In this document: positions 8,789-17,567 of the stretch, one piece after another
Layout of the letters: each line of letters starts with the position of its first letter
How positions within the stretch are numbered: position 1 is the stretch's first letter
DNA from: Pedobacter nanyangensis
GTDB lineage: Bacteria; Bacteroidota; Bacteroidia; Sphingobacteriales; Sphingobacteriaceae
Assembly: GCF_003313505.1 (NCBI RefSeq)
Contig: NZ_QMHO01000011.1
Location: 99,177 to 163,176 of the forward strand
Length of the DNA: 64,000 nt
Direction: 5' to 3'
Translations under genes and position numbers: made by a program
Notes under the pieces: generated by a model
Databases searched by the model: none
Told to the model about the DNA's origin: nothing
What the model saw: only the letters and a program-made list of their open reading frames with translations

Positions 8789-10327
8789 AGGCGATGAGAT
8801 GCGCCCCAAACTATCCCTAAACTTAGCCTGCATTTTCATGAGGTTGGTAATTTTTTCGGACACCGCTTTCTTGTATTGATGACCGCTTTTAACATCTTTC
8901 ATCAAAAGTTCTGCGGCTTCGTAGGTTTCCTTGGCAATTGCTGTCCTTAGTTTTCTATCGAGGGTGAAATGATCATTCAGTTTGAGCTTCCCCATTTTTT
9001 CTACCACTTCCAAATTTGCTTTGCTGGGCCTAATTCCAAACAAATTAACATATTGAATCTTTTGGTCTCTAGAATAGTCGGCCTTCATCCACAGTACTCT
9101 ATTAAAAACAAACGCATTGATGTCAAATTGCTTTTTTAATTTTAAAAATTCCTCATGCTGATAAACCGTAGTAAAAGCTAAAACGACATAACTAAATGCT
9201 CCAAAAACCACTATTACCACTGCATATTTTATGGCAGGATAAACTTTCTTCACCTCCCATCGATGATCGAAAACCAAGAGGTAAGTAATCACAAAGCCAG
9301 AAATCAAACCACCCAGGTGGCAGGCGTTATCAACTCTTTCACTGATGCTGCCGTTCATTAACATAATGCCCAGTACAAAAACGGTGCTCACCAATAAAGC
9401 CTTGTTCGCATTCCTCTCAAAAAATTTGTTCAGCAATAAAGCCATCATGGCGCCAAAAAGCCCCATAATAGCGCCTGATGCACCTACGGTATAAATATCC
9501 TCATGGTAGGCAATGCTGGTTAAACCGGCACAAATGCCACTTAATAGGTAAATCAGCAAAAAGTTCTTCCAACCAATCTTATTTTCCAACATCAGCCCCA
9601 AATAAACAAAGGCATACATGTTGAAAAAAAGATGCCTGAACGAACCATGTAAAAACTGATAGCTAATTAAGCGCCAATAATCCCCTTCCAGCACCAGTTT
9701 TCTGTTGAGTGAGCCCAGTGAGCTAAGCTTCATGAATATATTGGTGATTTCCTCTGGCGGTACTTGCCGGGCTGCCAAAAACATGGGCGCAGCAACTAGC
9801 AGCGCAATCCAAGCGAGGAAACAGCATATATTAAACAGCAAAAGAATTGGCGCAGCAACATATCCCTTTCTGGGAACAAACAGGTAAAAAATGTTCTTGA
9901 TTTTATCCTTTACCGCTAAAGGTGCCTTTTCAAAATAGTGGTCGTCTTGTTGTTCAGCAAATTCATGAAAAGCACGCACCTGTTCTTCCCATTGCTCACT
10001 CAAATGGTACTGTACATACTCAAATTCGTGAAACAGCTTTTCTAAATTGGCTTCGTTTTTCCCATAATCATTAAACAGCAGTTGCATGCCCACACATTCG
10101 CTCTTCACCACGGCAAAGTTGCCGTGAATACGCACGGTTACTTCTTCGCTGTAAGACTGAAATGAAAGTGGGGTATAGGCAATAATACCCGATTCGGAGA
10201 CATGGCTCAACTTCCAACCGAGATTTTCGAAAGCCTGTTTAACAATAATCAAATACTTATCTGATGGAAAATCAGCTAAGGGAATAAATTTTTCAACCTT
10301 GGGAGAATATCCCCAACTGATACTCAT
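8777..10327 (-). CDS. rhomboid family intramembrane serine protease
   Basis: 516 residues. The first 150 or so are soluble; then come six to seven membrane segments and a soluble tail of about 120 residues. The catalytic dyad is visible: Ser284 in VGASGAIMG and His337 in ACHLGG. The supporting motif HGSFRHLFFNMYAF lies between. Rhomboids cut transmembrane helices within the bilayer. The long N-terminal and C-terminal soluble parts are larger than in the minimal bacterial form. The gene faces the fucosidase tail to tail, and a methyltransferase gene starts the same leftward run 14 bases upstream. Substrate is unknown. Confidence 0.9.
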   Translation of the reverse strand: MSISWGYSPKVEKFIPLADFPSDKYLIIVKQAFENLGWKLSHVSESGIIAYTPLSFQSYSEEVTVRIHGNFAVVKSECVGMQLLFNDYGKNEANLEKLFHEFEYVQYHLSEQWEEQVRAFHEFAEQQDDHYFEKAPLAVKDKIKNIFYLFVPRKGYVAAPILLLFNICCFLAWIALLVAAPMFLAARQVPPEEITNIFMKLSSLGSLNRKLVLEGDYWRLISYQFLHGSFRHLFFNMYAFVYLGLMLENKIGWKNFLLIYLLSGICAGLTSIAYHEDIYTVGASGAIMGLFGAMMALLLNKFFERNANKALLVSTVFVLGIMLMNGSISERVDNACHLGGLISGFVITYLLVFDHRWEVKKVYPAIKYAVVIVVFGAFSYVVLAFTTVYQHEEFLKLKKQFDINAFVFNRVLWMKADYSRDQKIQYVNLFGIRPSKANLEVVEKMGKLKLNDHFTLDRKLRTAIAKETYEAAELLMKDVKSGHQYKKAVSEKITNLMKMQAKFRDSLGRISSPLPQ

Positions 10328-10341
10328 GAGCCTTAATTTTT

Positions 10342-11094
10342 TTAGTCTGCTTTTTTGGCTTCGATTACGATGTAAGGCGATAATTGCCTCGAATCAAAGG
10401 GAAATATCTTGGTAAAAACCTTGCCAACCAACCAAGAGGTTTTCTTAAAGATTCTTACTGCCGCTGATTTTTCCTTCTCGTTCTCTAACCAAATACTAAA
10501 TTTACCAAAATAATTGGCTTTTAAAACTTTGAGCCCTGCATTTTCTACGATCTGCTTTAACAGCTGAGGATCCATGCAGTTGATGTTATGCTTATCGTAA
10601 TTTTCCTTATCAAAGTTTTTTTGGAACCAACCATTAACCGCCTTAAAATTGGGCAGGGTAATAAAGAGGGTCCCTCCTGGGTTTAAAAATGATATGTGCC
10701 TGCGGATAATGTCCTCGGTATCGTTAAAATGCTCAATCAATCCGCAGCTTAACACCAAATCATATCGCTGTGCTGGCTCATAATTAAATAAGTCGGTCTC
10801 AATGATGTGAATATCGTCTTTACCTAGCCCGTTAGCTTGTAAAAGTTGATGCGTAATAGGCTCATGTACAAAGTAATCGAGCAAAGTAACATCCAGCTTC
10901 AAATACTTTTTTAAAAAAACAGCGTAATATCCCGGGAAGCCGCCAAGCTCGATGGCAGTTTTCACCTGATTTCGTTTAACGATTTCCTTTAGCTGCTGAT
11001 GGAATAAATAATTTTCTGGGATGGTTACGGCAAGATCTGTTTTGCTTTCCCAATATTTCACCCAAAAATCTCTGTCGGTAAGTAAGTTTGCCAT
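10342..11094 (-). CDS. class I SAM-dependent methyltransferase
   Basis: 250 residues with the Methyltransf_11/25 pattern: AIELGGFPGYYAVFLKK (motif I, near residue 42), VTLLDYF (acidic end of strand 2), SCGLIEHFND (motif IV) and LNPGGTLFITLPN (motif post-I). The position in a glycan-rich region suggests action on a sugar or lipid carrier, but small-molecule methylation is equally possible. It lies upstream of the rhomboid gene and is separated from the S41 protease by a gap holding a 15-bp inverted repeat. Confidence 0.75.
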   Translation of the reverse strand: MANLLTDRDFWVKYWESKTDLAVTIPENYLFHQQLKEIVKRNQVKTAIELGGFPGYYAVFLKKYLKLDVTLLDYFVHEPITHQLLQANGLGKDDIHIIETDLFNYEPAQRYDLVLSCGLIEHFNDTEDIIRRHISFLNPGGTLFITLPNFKAVNGWFQKNFDKENYDKHNINCMDPQLLKQIVENAGLKVLKANYFGKFSIWLENEKEKSAAVRIFKKTSWLVGKVFTKIFPFDSRQLSPYIVIEAKKAD

Positions 11095-11105
11095 TTTGTA
11101 GCAGT

Positions 11106-11175
11106 AAACTTACGAAGTTTAACTTTAATTGCCTGTAGTTTTCAAGTGCATTATTGTTAAAAACTTCGTAAGTTT
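11106..11175. repeat. 15-bp inverted repeat between methyltransferase and protease genes
   Basis: The arms at 11106-11120 and 11161-11175 are perfect reverse complements (AAACTTACGAAGTTT and AAACTTCGTAAGTTT) around a 40-base AT-rich loop. Each arm is itself nearly palindromic (AAACTT-n3-AAGTTT). The right arm runs into six T residues on the plus strand. Both flanking genes are leftward, so it may end the protease transcript or be a dispersed repeat. Confidence 0.55.
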
Positions 11176-11190
11176 TTTAGTGTTTGGATA

Positions 11191-14100
11191 TTATTTCAGT
11201 TCTTTCATGATTTCGGCCACGGCTCTTTCCAATTGAGGGTCTCTACCTGCCAATCTATCCTCGAAAGTGTTTTTCACCGTAATATCTGGTGCAACACCTT
11301 CTTTCTCTAAATTCTTTCCATCCATGGTATAGCAGCCCCATGATGGTAAGCGATAAGAAGACCCATCAACCAAGCCCTTAGCAGAGGTAAAAATGATCCA
11401 ACGATAGGTTTCTGTACCGATGATTTTGCCCAGCTTCAATTGCTTAAATCCAGCAGCGGTCATCTCGGCATCACTTAAAGATTGCTCGTTAATTAACAAC
11501 ACAATAGGTTTTACGGCAGGGCCGAAATTACTTTGGGTAGTTAGCTTACCACCACGATATTTCCATTTTAGGTACGGGCGTTGCGATAAAAAGCGCAATA
11601 CTTCGTCGTGAACATTTCCGCCAGTGTTATATCGTAAATCTAAGATAATTGCATCCTTGTTATTTTCCTGTTCTACCATATCCAACAAAAAGGTTTGCAG
11701 TTCGCCGGCGCCCATGTTTTTCATGTACGAATAAGCGATACGGTTTTTGCCCCAGTTGTCTACATTTTTGCGATTATTGGCAATCCATTCGTCGTACAAA
11801 TTCGATTTTAAGCTTGCGGTGTTTTGCGGGTGTACGTTTACATTTACAGGCTTGCCATTACGGGAGAAAGTCAGGTTCATTTCCCTATCAATAGAGGGCT
11901 TGCTGAAATAGTAGTCCCTGTCCATTGCTTCATCAACTTTTACGCCGTTTACATGCGTCAGAATATCGCCGCTGGCAACTTTACCTCCCAGCAATGCCGC
12001 ACTACTTTTGGCTACAATCCTATCTACCTGATAAGGTTTTTCATTATTAAAGATGATTCCTGTTTCATTGGTAAAATAGTTCATGTTTTTACGTTCCTCG
12101 GCGCCAAAGCTGTTAAAGCCCATGTGGGAAGAATTGAGTTCGCCCAGCATGTCATTTAACAAAATACGTAAGTCTGAACGGTTGTTCACGTATGGCAAAT
12201 AGGCCGCATAGCGAGTTTTCATTTTCGGCCAATCAACCCCATGAAAATCATCATCGTAAAAGTTTTCGTCCAAACCTACCCATGTTTCATAAAACATCTG
12301 GTTAAACTCGGCATTCAAATTTTTGCTGAATTTGTAGCTATAGTCCATCGCATCCAGTTTGTTCATGTCGATGTTGTACTTATTAAGCACTCCCCTAGCC
12401 AATACAAAGTGCTTGCCCGCAGCTTCGGCAATGCCAAAACCGCCAGGTGCTACCTTTTCTGTTTTGTTGTTTTCAAAAGGTTCAATAACCGTTCTATAGG
12501 TGCTCATCGGCATTCCTTCGTGGCTTGAAGTGTAAAACACATAGGTTTTATCGCCCTTGGCTAAAACTTCCGTTAAATATTGGGTGCCAAAAGCCGGGCT
12601 TACCAACTCTATCCTGTCTAAAATACGGTCAGTGTTAATGGTAATCAGTTTTGCTGTTGGCTTAGTCTCTGCTTTCTTCTTCGCAGTATCGGCAGTTTTT
12701 TTGGCATCCTTTGTTGGTGCAGTTTCTTTTGGAGCTGCTGGTGGATTTTCCTTGAACAGCTCATCAAACTTATCGGCACGGTAAGGTGCATCGTAGTAAT
12801 CCAATGCCATACGATACACATGCGCATCTTGCATCCCGAAAGGATAAGAAGGCTTGGTGCGGTTACTGGTAAAATAGATGTATTTTCCGTCTGGCGACCA
12901 AATTGGACTGGACTCGGTTACGCCTGTATTGGTTAAATTAGTGGTTTGGTTGGCCTTAAGATCATGCACCAAAATGTCCTGCTCAAAATTACGGTAGACC
13001 GTAAAAAGCAAGTATTGCTCATTTGGCGAGAAGCTAGGCGAAGATTCCTGGATAGCCCAGAACTCATCCTTTAGCACTGTTTTGCTTTGTAAGGTTTTCA
13101 GGTCCATCAACCGCAATTCATTCCTCCCGCTTAAATAAACCGCCTGGGTTTTGCTTTTGTTAAAAGCAATGGCCCTATTATTTGCCTTGTCATTGGTCAG
13201 TTGTTTTGGGGCCGATTTTCCATCACCAACTACCGTAAACCAGTTTTGGTAACCATTAACGGTTTGATTGAAAAGGATGGTTTTGTTATCTGCCAACCAT
13301 TTCAGTTCCATCGCACGCTCACCGCTATTGCTAATCTGGCGGATAAACTTTCCATCTACATCACTCACAAACAACTCTCCTCGTGAAATGAAAGCCATTT
13401 TTTTACCATCTGGCGATACATCGAAATTGAAGATATTGGCTTTTACCTCATACTCTTGTTCTTTGGTCAGCACTTGATTTCTAAAAGAACTGATATTGAT
13501 TTTTTCAGCTTTTTTAGAAGCTACGTCATACACATACAACTGATAGTCTTTCTCAAAAACAACGGTATTGCCATTAGCCGCTACAAATGGGCGTTTAATA
13601 GAAGTATCAAACTTGGTAAGTGCTGTTTTTTTACCACCTACAAAAGTGTAAAGGTTGTACTCCTCATTGGCTTCGTCCGAAACAAAGTAGATATTCCCTT
13701 TTTGGTCAACAGAAGTCCAAAAGTCTTTGCCAATATAATCGGTGTAACGTTTATACGTTTTGGTTTTAGGATTGTACGATTGGATATCAGGATTAAAAGC
13801 ACCTTTGTAGCGCTTGCGGTTAGCAAAGTTCCTGCTTTCCCAAGTATCGCTAAAAAACAAGCTGCCATCTGGAGCCTCGGCAATATGGTGCGTAGTATTA
13901 AAATAGTTTTCAAACAAACGTACCGCAGTACCGCCGTTGATGCCTACCTTATAGCTCGAAAAGTTGTTATAACGGCTAGAAGTAAAATAAATGGTTTTCG
14001 AGTCCCAGCTCCAGTTATCCACTTCATCGGTACCATCATTAAAGGTTAACTGTTTGATTTCGCCACCGGTCATTGGCATTACATAAACGTCAAAATTGCC

Positions 14101-14367
14101 ATATTGATTGGACGAAAAAGCCAACCACTTGCCATCTGGCGAGATTTTAGGATTGATTTCATCGCCCTGCATCGCGGTAATTCTTGAGGCTAAGCCACCT
14201 TTAACGGGCACTTTCCAAATATCGCCATCGTAACTAAATACCACGGTTTGTGCGTCTGGAGATAAGGCTGGACAACTGGCAAAATAAGTTTGGTTTTGGG
14301 CTTTTACCATTAACGGTAACGACAAAAATGCGAACGCAAGCTTGCTGAATAGGTTTTTATTCTTCAT
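11191..14367 (-). CDS. tricorn-like PD40/PDZ/S41 family peptidase
   Basis: About 1058 residues from the chosen ATG, which begins a clear signal peptide (MKNKNLFSKLAFAF, cleavage near KAQ). An upstream in-frame ATG at 14457 would add 30 residues ahead of it and is unlikely. Order of domains: PD40 beta-propeller repeats (DGKWLAFSSN, SPDGKYIYFTSNR), an Ala/Lys/Thr-rich linker, a C1-type helical domain, a PDZ domain (VASGDILTHVNGVKVDEA), and an S41 tail-specific protease domain with RYNTGGNVHDEVLRFLSQ and the nucleophile Ser in NEQSLSDAEM. These exported enzymes degrade peptides in the periplasm. The gene runs alone, with its own -7 element upstream. Confidence 0.9.
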   Translation of the reverse strand: MKNKNLFSKLAFAFLSLPLMVKAQNQTYFASCPALSPDAQTVVFSYDGDIWKVPVKGGLASRITAMQGDEINPKISPDGKWLAFSSNQYGNFDVYVMPMTGGEIKQLTFNDGTDEVDNWSWDSKTIYFTSSRYNNFSSYKVGINGGTAVRLFENYFNTTHHIAEAPDGSLFFSDTWESRNFANRKRYKGAFNPDIQSYNPKTKTYKRYTDYIGKDFWTSVDQKGNIYFVSDEANEEYNLYTFVGGKKTALTKFDTSIKRPFVAANGNTVVFEKDYQLYVYDVASKKAEKINISSFRNQVLTKEQEYEVKANIFNFDVSPDGKKMAFISRGELFVSDVDGKFIRQISNSGERAMELKWLADNKTILFNQTVNGYQNWFTVVGDGKSAPKQLTNDKANNRAIAFNKSKTQAVYLSGRNELRLMDLKTLQSKTVLKDEFWAIQESSPSFSPNEQYLLFTVYRNFEQDILVHDLKANQTTNLTNTGVTESSPIWSPDGKYIYFTSNRTKPSYPFGMQDAHVYRMALDYYDAPYRADKFDELFKENPPAAPKETAPTKDAKKTADTAKKKAETKPTAKLITINTDRILDRIELVSPAFGTQYLTEVLAKGDKTYVFYTSSHEGMPMSTYRTVIEPFENNKTEKVAPGGFGIAEAAGKHFVLARGVLNKYNIDMNKLDAMDYSYKFSKNLNAEFNQMFYETWVGLDENFYDDDFHGVDWPKMKTRYAAYLPYVNNRSDLRILLNDMLGELNSSHMGFNSFGAEERKNMNYFTNETGIIFNNEKPYQVDRIVAKSSAALLGGKVASGDILTHVNGVKVDEAMDRDYYFSKPSIDREMNLTFSRNGKPVNVNVHPQNTASLKSNLYDEWIANNRKNVDNWGKNRIAYSYMKNMGAGELQTFLLDMVEQENNKDAIILDLRYNTGGNVHDEVLRFLSQRPYLKWKYRGGKLTTQSNFGPAVKPIVLLINEQSLSDAEMTAAGFKQLKLGKIIGTETYRWIIFTSAKGLVDGSSYRLPSWGCYTMDGKNLEKEGVAPDITVKNTFEDRLAGRDPQLERAVAEIMKELK

Positions 14368-14408
14368 TTTTATAATGATAAGTTTAGTTAATTTGAGTAA
14401 CGGTTTTA

Positions 14409-14416
14409 CAAACCTA
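14409..14416 (-). promoter_or_regulatory. Bacteroidota -7 element for the S41 peptidase gene
   Basis: The minus strand reads TAGGTTTG, matching TAnnTTTG, 41 bases before the protease start. It falls between the divergent protease and glycosyltransferase genes. Confidence 0.45.
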
Positions 14417-14442
14417 AACAATAAAATGTATTTTTGATTGCT

Positions 14443-15717
14443 TTGAAAGTAGTACACCTCAACACATACGATGGCAACGGCGGCGCTGGTAGGGCGTGTT
14501 TACGTTTAAGCGATGCGCTGAACCAAGCAGGTATTGATTCGAAGGTATTGGTCTATTATCAATTTGGCAACAATCCGGGCATCTACAATTTAAGCAAAAG
14601 TCCTTTTGCTAAAGCCAAGGCCGTTTTTAACATCATGGCCGAACGATACTTGGCCAAATTATTTTCAAAAAAAGAGGTAAAAACGCCTTTTTCCTTACAG
14701 TGGTTTGGCAAAAGCGTTCTTAAAAATAAGCTGGTAAAAGAGGCTGATGTTATTCACATCCACTGGATTAATCACGGCTTTTTAAGCCCTAAATTTTTAG
14801 CGCAGCTTGATGAACTGGAAAAACCTATTGTTTGGACTTTCCATGACAGTAATGCTTTTACAGGTGGATGTCACGTGCGTTACAGTTGTGAAAATTTTCA
14901 CAGGCAATGCGGCAATTGCCCCTTGCTGAAAATGAGTGGGCCGAAAGACATTTCCCACCAAACGTGGAAACGCAAACAGAAAGCTTACTCGGAAGTAAAT
15001 TTCCATGTGGTGGCTCCAAGTAGATGGATGGCCCAATCGGTAAAAGAAAGTAGTTTATTGGGATTAAGACATACTTCGGTGATTCCAAATACCATTGAGG
15101 TGGATGTTTTTAAACCTTACGTAAAGGCCGAAGCCAAGAAAATCCTTAAGATAGCCCCTGAAAAATTTGTACTGATGAGCGGCTTTATGCCCTCTAAAAA
15201 TGATAAGCATAAAGGCACTCAATACCTTATTGATGCCCTGTTTGAACTTTCCCGTCGACCAGAAATCCCTAACGAGCAAATAGAACTGGTTATTTTTGGT
15301 AATAAGAACGAAGAAAATATTCCTAAGTTCCCTTTCAAAACCACCTTTTTGGGAACCATCAATAAGGATGAACATCTAGCTAAATGCTATGCTGCAGCTG
15401 ATGCTTTCATCACTCCTTCTCTGGAAGACAACCTACCCAACACCGTGATGGAAAGTTTGGCCTGCGCTACACCTGTGATTGCTTTTACCACTGGTGGTAT
15501 TCCCGATATGGTGAAACACCTCCAAAATGGCTATTTAGCTAAATATGAAGATGCTTCTGACCTGGCGGATGGTATCGAATGGCTATTTCTGCATGAGCAA
15601 AAGGAGGAAATCCAAAAGGAAGCTCGCAGAACGGTGCTGAGCACTTTTGCTCCGCCTGTAATTGCCGAACAACATGCCTTGCTTTATTTAAAGTTGCTGG
15701 ATGACATGCCGAAATAA
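14443..15717 (+). CDS. GT4-like glycosyltransferase
   Basis: GT-B fold retaining glycosyltransferase of about 424 residues. The N-terminus KVVHLNTYDGNGGAGRA is the glycine-rich acceptor-side loop of GT4 enzymes. The C-terminal half has LVIFGNKNEE, ITPSLEDNLPNTVMESLAC (E-x7-E-like donor site) and TTGGIPDMV. I chose the TTG at 14443 because it gives MKVVHLNTYDG, the natural family start; the TTG at 14434 would add three residues. An insert with Cys residues (VRYSCENFHRQCGNC) is typical of a subgroup found in surface-polysaccharide loci. Donor and acceptor are unknown. Confidence 0.85.
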   Translation: MKVVHLNTYDGNGGAGRACLRLSDALNQAGIDSKVLVYYQFGNNPGIYNLSKSPFAKAKAVFNIMAERYLAKLFSKKEVKTPFSLQWFGKSVLKNKLVKEADVIHIHWINHGFLSPKFLAQLDELEKPIVWTFHDSNAFTGGCHVRYSCENFHRQCGNCPLLKMSGPKDISHQTWKRKQKAYSEVNFHVVAPSRWMAQSVKESSLLGLRHTSVIPNTIEVDVFKPYVKAEAKKILKIAPEKFVLMSGFMPSKNDKHKGTQYLIDALFELSRRPEIPNEQIELVIFGNKNEENIPKFPFKTTFLGTINKDEHLAKCYAAADAFITPSLEDNLPNTVMESLACATPVIAFTTGGIPDMVKHLQNGYLAKYEDASDLADGIEWLFLHEQKEEIQKEARRTVLSTFAPPVIAEQHALLYLKLLDDMPK

Positions 15718-15751
15718 GTGGAAAGTGAGTTAAACCAAAAATAACTAATAT

Positions 15752-15825
15752 AGATTGCTTCGTCGTACCTCCTCGCAATGACGTTGCTATTCCCGTCACT
15801 GCGAGGAGGTACGACGAAGCAGTCT
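15752..15825. repeat. palindromic repeat copy A
   Basis: Two 32-base arms (15752-15783 and 15794-15825) pair with only two mismatches, both of the wobble-compatible kind, around a ten-base spacer. The shared core is GATTGCTTCG...CTCGCAATGACG. It is the first of five copies surrounding the GIY-YIG gene. Confidence 0.85.
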
Positions 15826-15877
15826 CCAACCTAGCTAATCAACAAAACACGAAAGCGTTAATATACAGAGATTGCTT
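15814..15877 (+). repeat. 64-bp direct repeat, left copy
   Basis: This stretch recurs at 16507-16570 with one mismatch. It covers the right arm of palindrome A, the linker CACGAAAGCGTTAATAT and the beginning of palindrome B. The two copies bracket the GIY-YIG gene and are offset by 693 bases. Confidence 0.85.
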
Positions 15878-15935
15878 GTGCCTCGCAATGAAGCACCTAT
15901 TCTCGTCACTGCGAGGAGGTACGACGAAGCAGTCT
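15869..15935. repeat. palindromic repeat copy B
   Basis: Same element as copy A. The left arm is shortened and diverged (ATTGCTTGTGCCTCGCAATG), so the two arms pair less completely; the right arm (15904-15935) is identical to that of copy A. Its spacer contains CACCTATTC, which sets its orientation. Confidence 0.8.
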
Positions 15936-16033
15936 CCGACCTAAGCAATTGACAAAAAATATTGAAAAAGCACTAATTTAGTATCTTAATAATTCGTGAC
16001 AGCCAAACAAATATTATGGCATTGTCCAATAGG

Positions 16034-16093
16034 GATTGTTTCGTGCCTCGCAGTGACGAGAATAGGTGCGTCATTGCGAGGAACGAAGCAATC
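16034..16093. repeat. palindromic repeat copy C (inverted relative to the others)
   Basis: Arms 16034-16058 and 16069-16093 share the core, and the spacer reads GAATAGGTG, the reverse complement of the CACCTATTC spacer of copies B, D and E. Copy C is therefore turned round. It lies 52 bases before the GIY-YIG gene, opposite the directly oriented copy D. Confidence 0.8.
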
Positions 16094-16145
16094 TATAACC
16101 TATTAGAAGAAAAGGCTGCAAAATCAATTTAATCAATAAAAAAAC

Positions 16146-16442
16146 ATGGAAAGAGGTGGGCTAGTTTACATCTTAACCAATAAATCTAACGCCGTTTTAT
16201 ATACGGGAGTAACTTCTGATATTGCTTATAGAATCTGGCAGCATAAAAATCATGTTTATCCAAATAGTTTCACCTCAAAATATAACTGTGAAAAATTAGT
16301 TTATTATTGTTTCTATCCCACCATCGAAGAAGCCATCGATGCGGAAAAACGTATTAAAGCAGGTAGCAGACTAGCCAAAATAAAATTGATAGAAAGTTTA
16401 AATCCTCAATGGAAAGATTTATACGATGAGATAAATATTTAA
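16146..16442 (+). CDS. small GIY-YIG nuclease domain protein
   Basis: 98 residues, a single GIY-YIG domain with nothing else. The motif is present as VYIL (residues 7-10) and YTGV (19-22). Catalytic-type residues follow: R29, H33 and a late Glu at 67 in DAEKRIK. The family includes YhbQ/UPF0213-type proteins of uncertain function, and the fold cuts DNA in homing enzymes, UvrC and some transposon-linked proteins. The gene is enclosed by palindromic repeats C (inverted) and D, within a 64-bp direct duplication. This suggests it may be linked to spread or upkeep of the repeats, an inference not tested here. It is AT-rich, with no recognisable promoter. Confidence 0.85.
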   Translation: MERGGLVYILTNKSNAVLYTGVTSDIAYRIWQHKNHVYPNSFTSKYNCEKLVYYCFYPTIEEAIDAEKRIKAGSRLAKIKLIESLNPQWKDLYDEINI

Positions 16443-16456
16443 TCATTATCCGATAG

Positions 16457-16518
16457 AGATTGCTTCGTTCCTCGCAATGACGCACCTATTCCCGTCACTG
16501 CGAGGAACGAAGCAGTCT
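16457..16518. repeat. palindromic repeat copy D
   Basis: Arms 16457-16482 and 16493-16518 pair around a ten-base spacer with CACCTATTC. It begins 15 bases after the GIY-YIG stop codon and is opposite in orientation to copy C. Confidence 0.85.
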
Positions 16519-16570
16519 CCAACCTAGCTAATCAACAAAACACGAAAGCGTTAATATGCAGAGATTGCTT
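16507..16570 (+). repeat. 64-bp direct repeat, right copy
   Basis: Second copy of the 15814-15877 segment; the only difference is G for A in the linker (TTAATATGCAG against TTAATATACAG). Confidence 0.85.
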
Positions 16571-16625
16571 CGTCGTACCTCCTTGCAATGACGCACCTAT
16601 TCCCGTCATTGCAAAAAACAGCTTG
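16562..16625. repeat. palindromic repeat copy E (decayed right arm)
   Basis: The left arm (16562-16593) is almost identical to that of copy A. The right arm begins CGTCATTGC and then breaks down to AAAAAACAGCTTGGTCC, so the hairpin is incomplete. The rest of the gap up to 16702 shows nothing further. Confidence 0.7.
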
Positions 16626-16702
16626 GTCCTGCCTTCTTAAAAAAGAAACTTCAACCAAAAATCCACACTCAAAATAACGGACTAAATCCTTAAACTTGTA
16701 CC

Positions 16703-17452
16703 ATGCTTCCCAAACTGTCTATCATCACCATCGTGTACAACAATGTAAAGGACATTGAACGCACCATGCTTTCCATCCTGAACCAAACTTATCCCAATAT
16801 AGAATACATTGTGATCGACGGCGCCTCTAATGATGGCACCTTGGAAGTCATCAAGAAATACGAAGACAGTATCGCAACACTGATTTCGGAAAAAGACAAA
16901 GGTATTTACGATGCCATGAACAAAGGCCTAGCAATAGCCACGGGCGATTACGTGTTGTTCATGAACTCAGGCGATGAAATTTATGAACCAGAAACCGTTG
17001 AAAAGATTTTTGCCTCTGCTCCCAACGCTGATATTTATTACGGCGAAACTGAGATGTACGACGAAAATTGGAACAGTTTAGGCAGGCGTAGGCATCAAGC
17101 ACCTGAGCATTTCACTTGGGAAAGCTTCAAATATGGAATGAGCATCAGTCATCAGGCCATTTACATCAAACGTAGCCTAACAGAACCTTACAACTTGCAG
17201 TACAAGTACAGTGCAGATATTGATTGGATCATTAAAATCGCCAAAAAGGCCTCCAGCATTGTCAATACCCATTTATACGTTGCCAAATACTTAGTGGGCG
17301 GCATGAGCAAGAAAAAGCATCGCGAAAGTTTAAAAGAACGCTTCCATATTTTTAGCCATTATTATGGTTTCTTTTCAAACCTCATTAATCATATTGTAAT
17401 TGCTTTTAACCTGGTATTCTATTTTCTAAAACATAGACGGACCAATGATTAA
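16703..17452 (+). CDS. GT2 family glycosyltransferase
   Basis: 249 residues of the GT-A type. The start SIITIVYNNVKDIERTM, then EYIVIDGASNDGT, and DYVLFMNSGDEIYEP (acidic DXD-like site near residue 92) are classic family 2. DKGIYDAMNKGLAIATGD is typical of the WcaA/colanic-acid-like subgroup. It would add a sugar to a growing surface glycan. It is separated from the GT4 gene by the repeat block, so the two were probably neighbours before the repeats arrived (inference). The C-terminus is hydrophobic (HIVIAFNLVFYFL), perhaps a membrane-associating helix. Confidence 0.87.
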   Translation: MLPKLSIITIVYNNVKDIERTMLSILNQTYPNIEYIVIDGASNDGTLEVIKKYEDSIATLISEKDKGIYDAMNKGLAIATGDYVLFMNSGDEIYEPETVEKIFASAPNADIYYGETEMYDENWNSLGRRRHQAPEHFTWESFKYGMSISHQAIYIKRSLTEPYNLQYKYSADIDWIIKIAKKASSIVNTHLYVAKYLVGGMSKKKHRESLKERFHIFSHYYGFFSNLINHIVIAFNLVFYFLKHRRTND

Positions 17453-17567
17453 AACCGTATTTATTGTTTCGATCCTATCTCGCCAAATGGCAATTCTAGT
17501 TTTCTAAAAACAATCCTTCCAAACTTCTTGTATTAAATAAGATTGTTTTATTAAATACATAAAGAAA

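Noticed and set aside
11824..14049. Several rightward frames of 60-200 residues inside the S41 peptidase
   Set aside because: All lie opposite a complete multi-domain protein with clear motifs; no family likeness.
15539..15829. 96-residue frame on the minus strand overlapping the glycosyltransferase end and palindrome A
   Set aside because: Its middle (TSLRGGTTKQS) is just the palindromic repeat translated; such frames recur wherever the repeat occurs and have no family.
15752..16625. CRISPR array
   Set aside because: The repeats are long palindromes with unequal spacing and varying orientation, the spacers are not unique equal-length units, and there are no cas genes.
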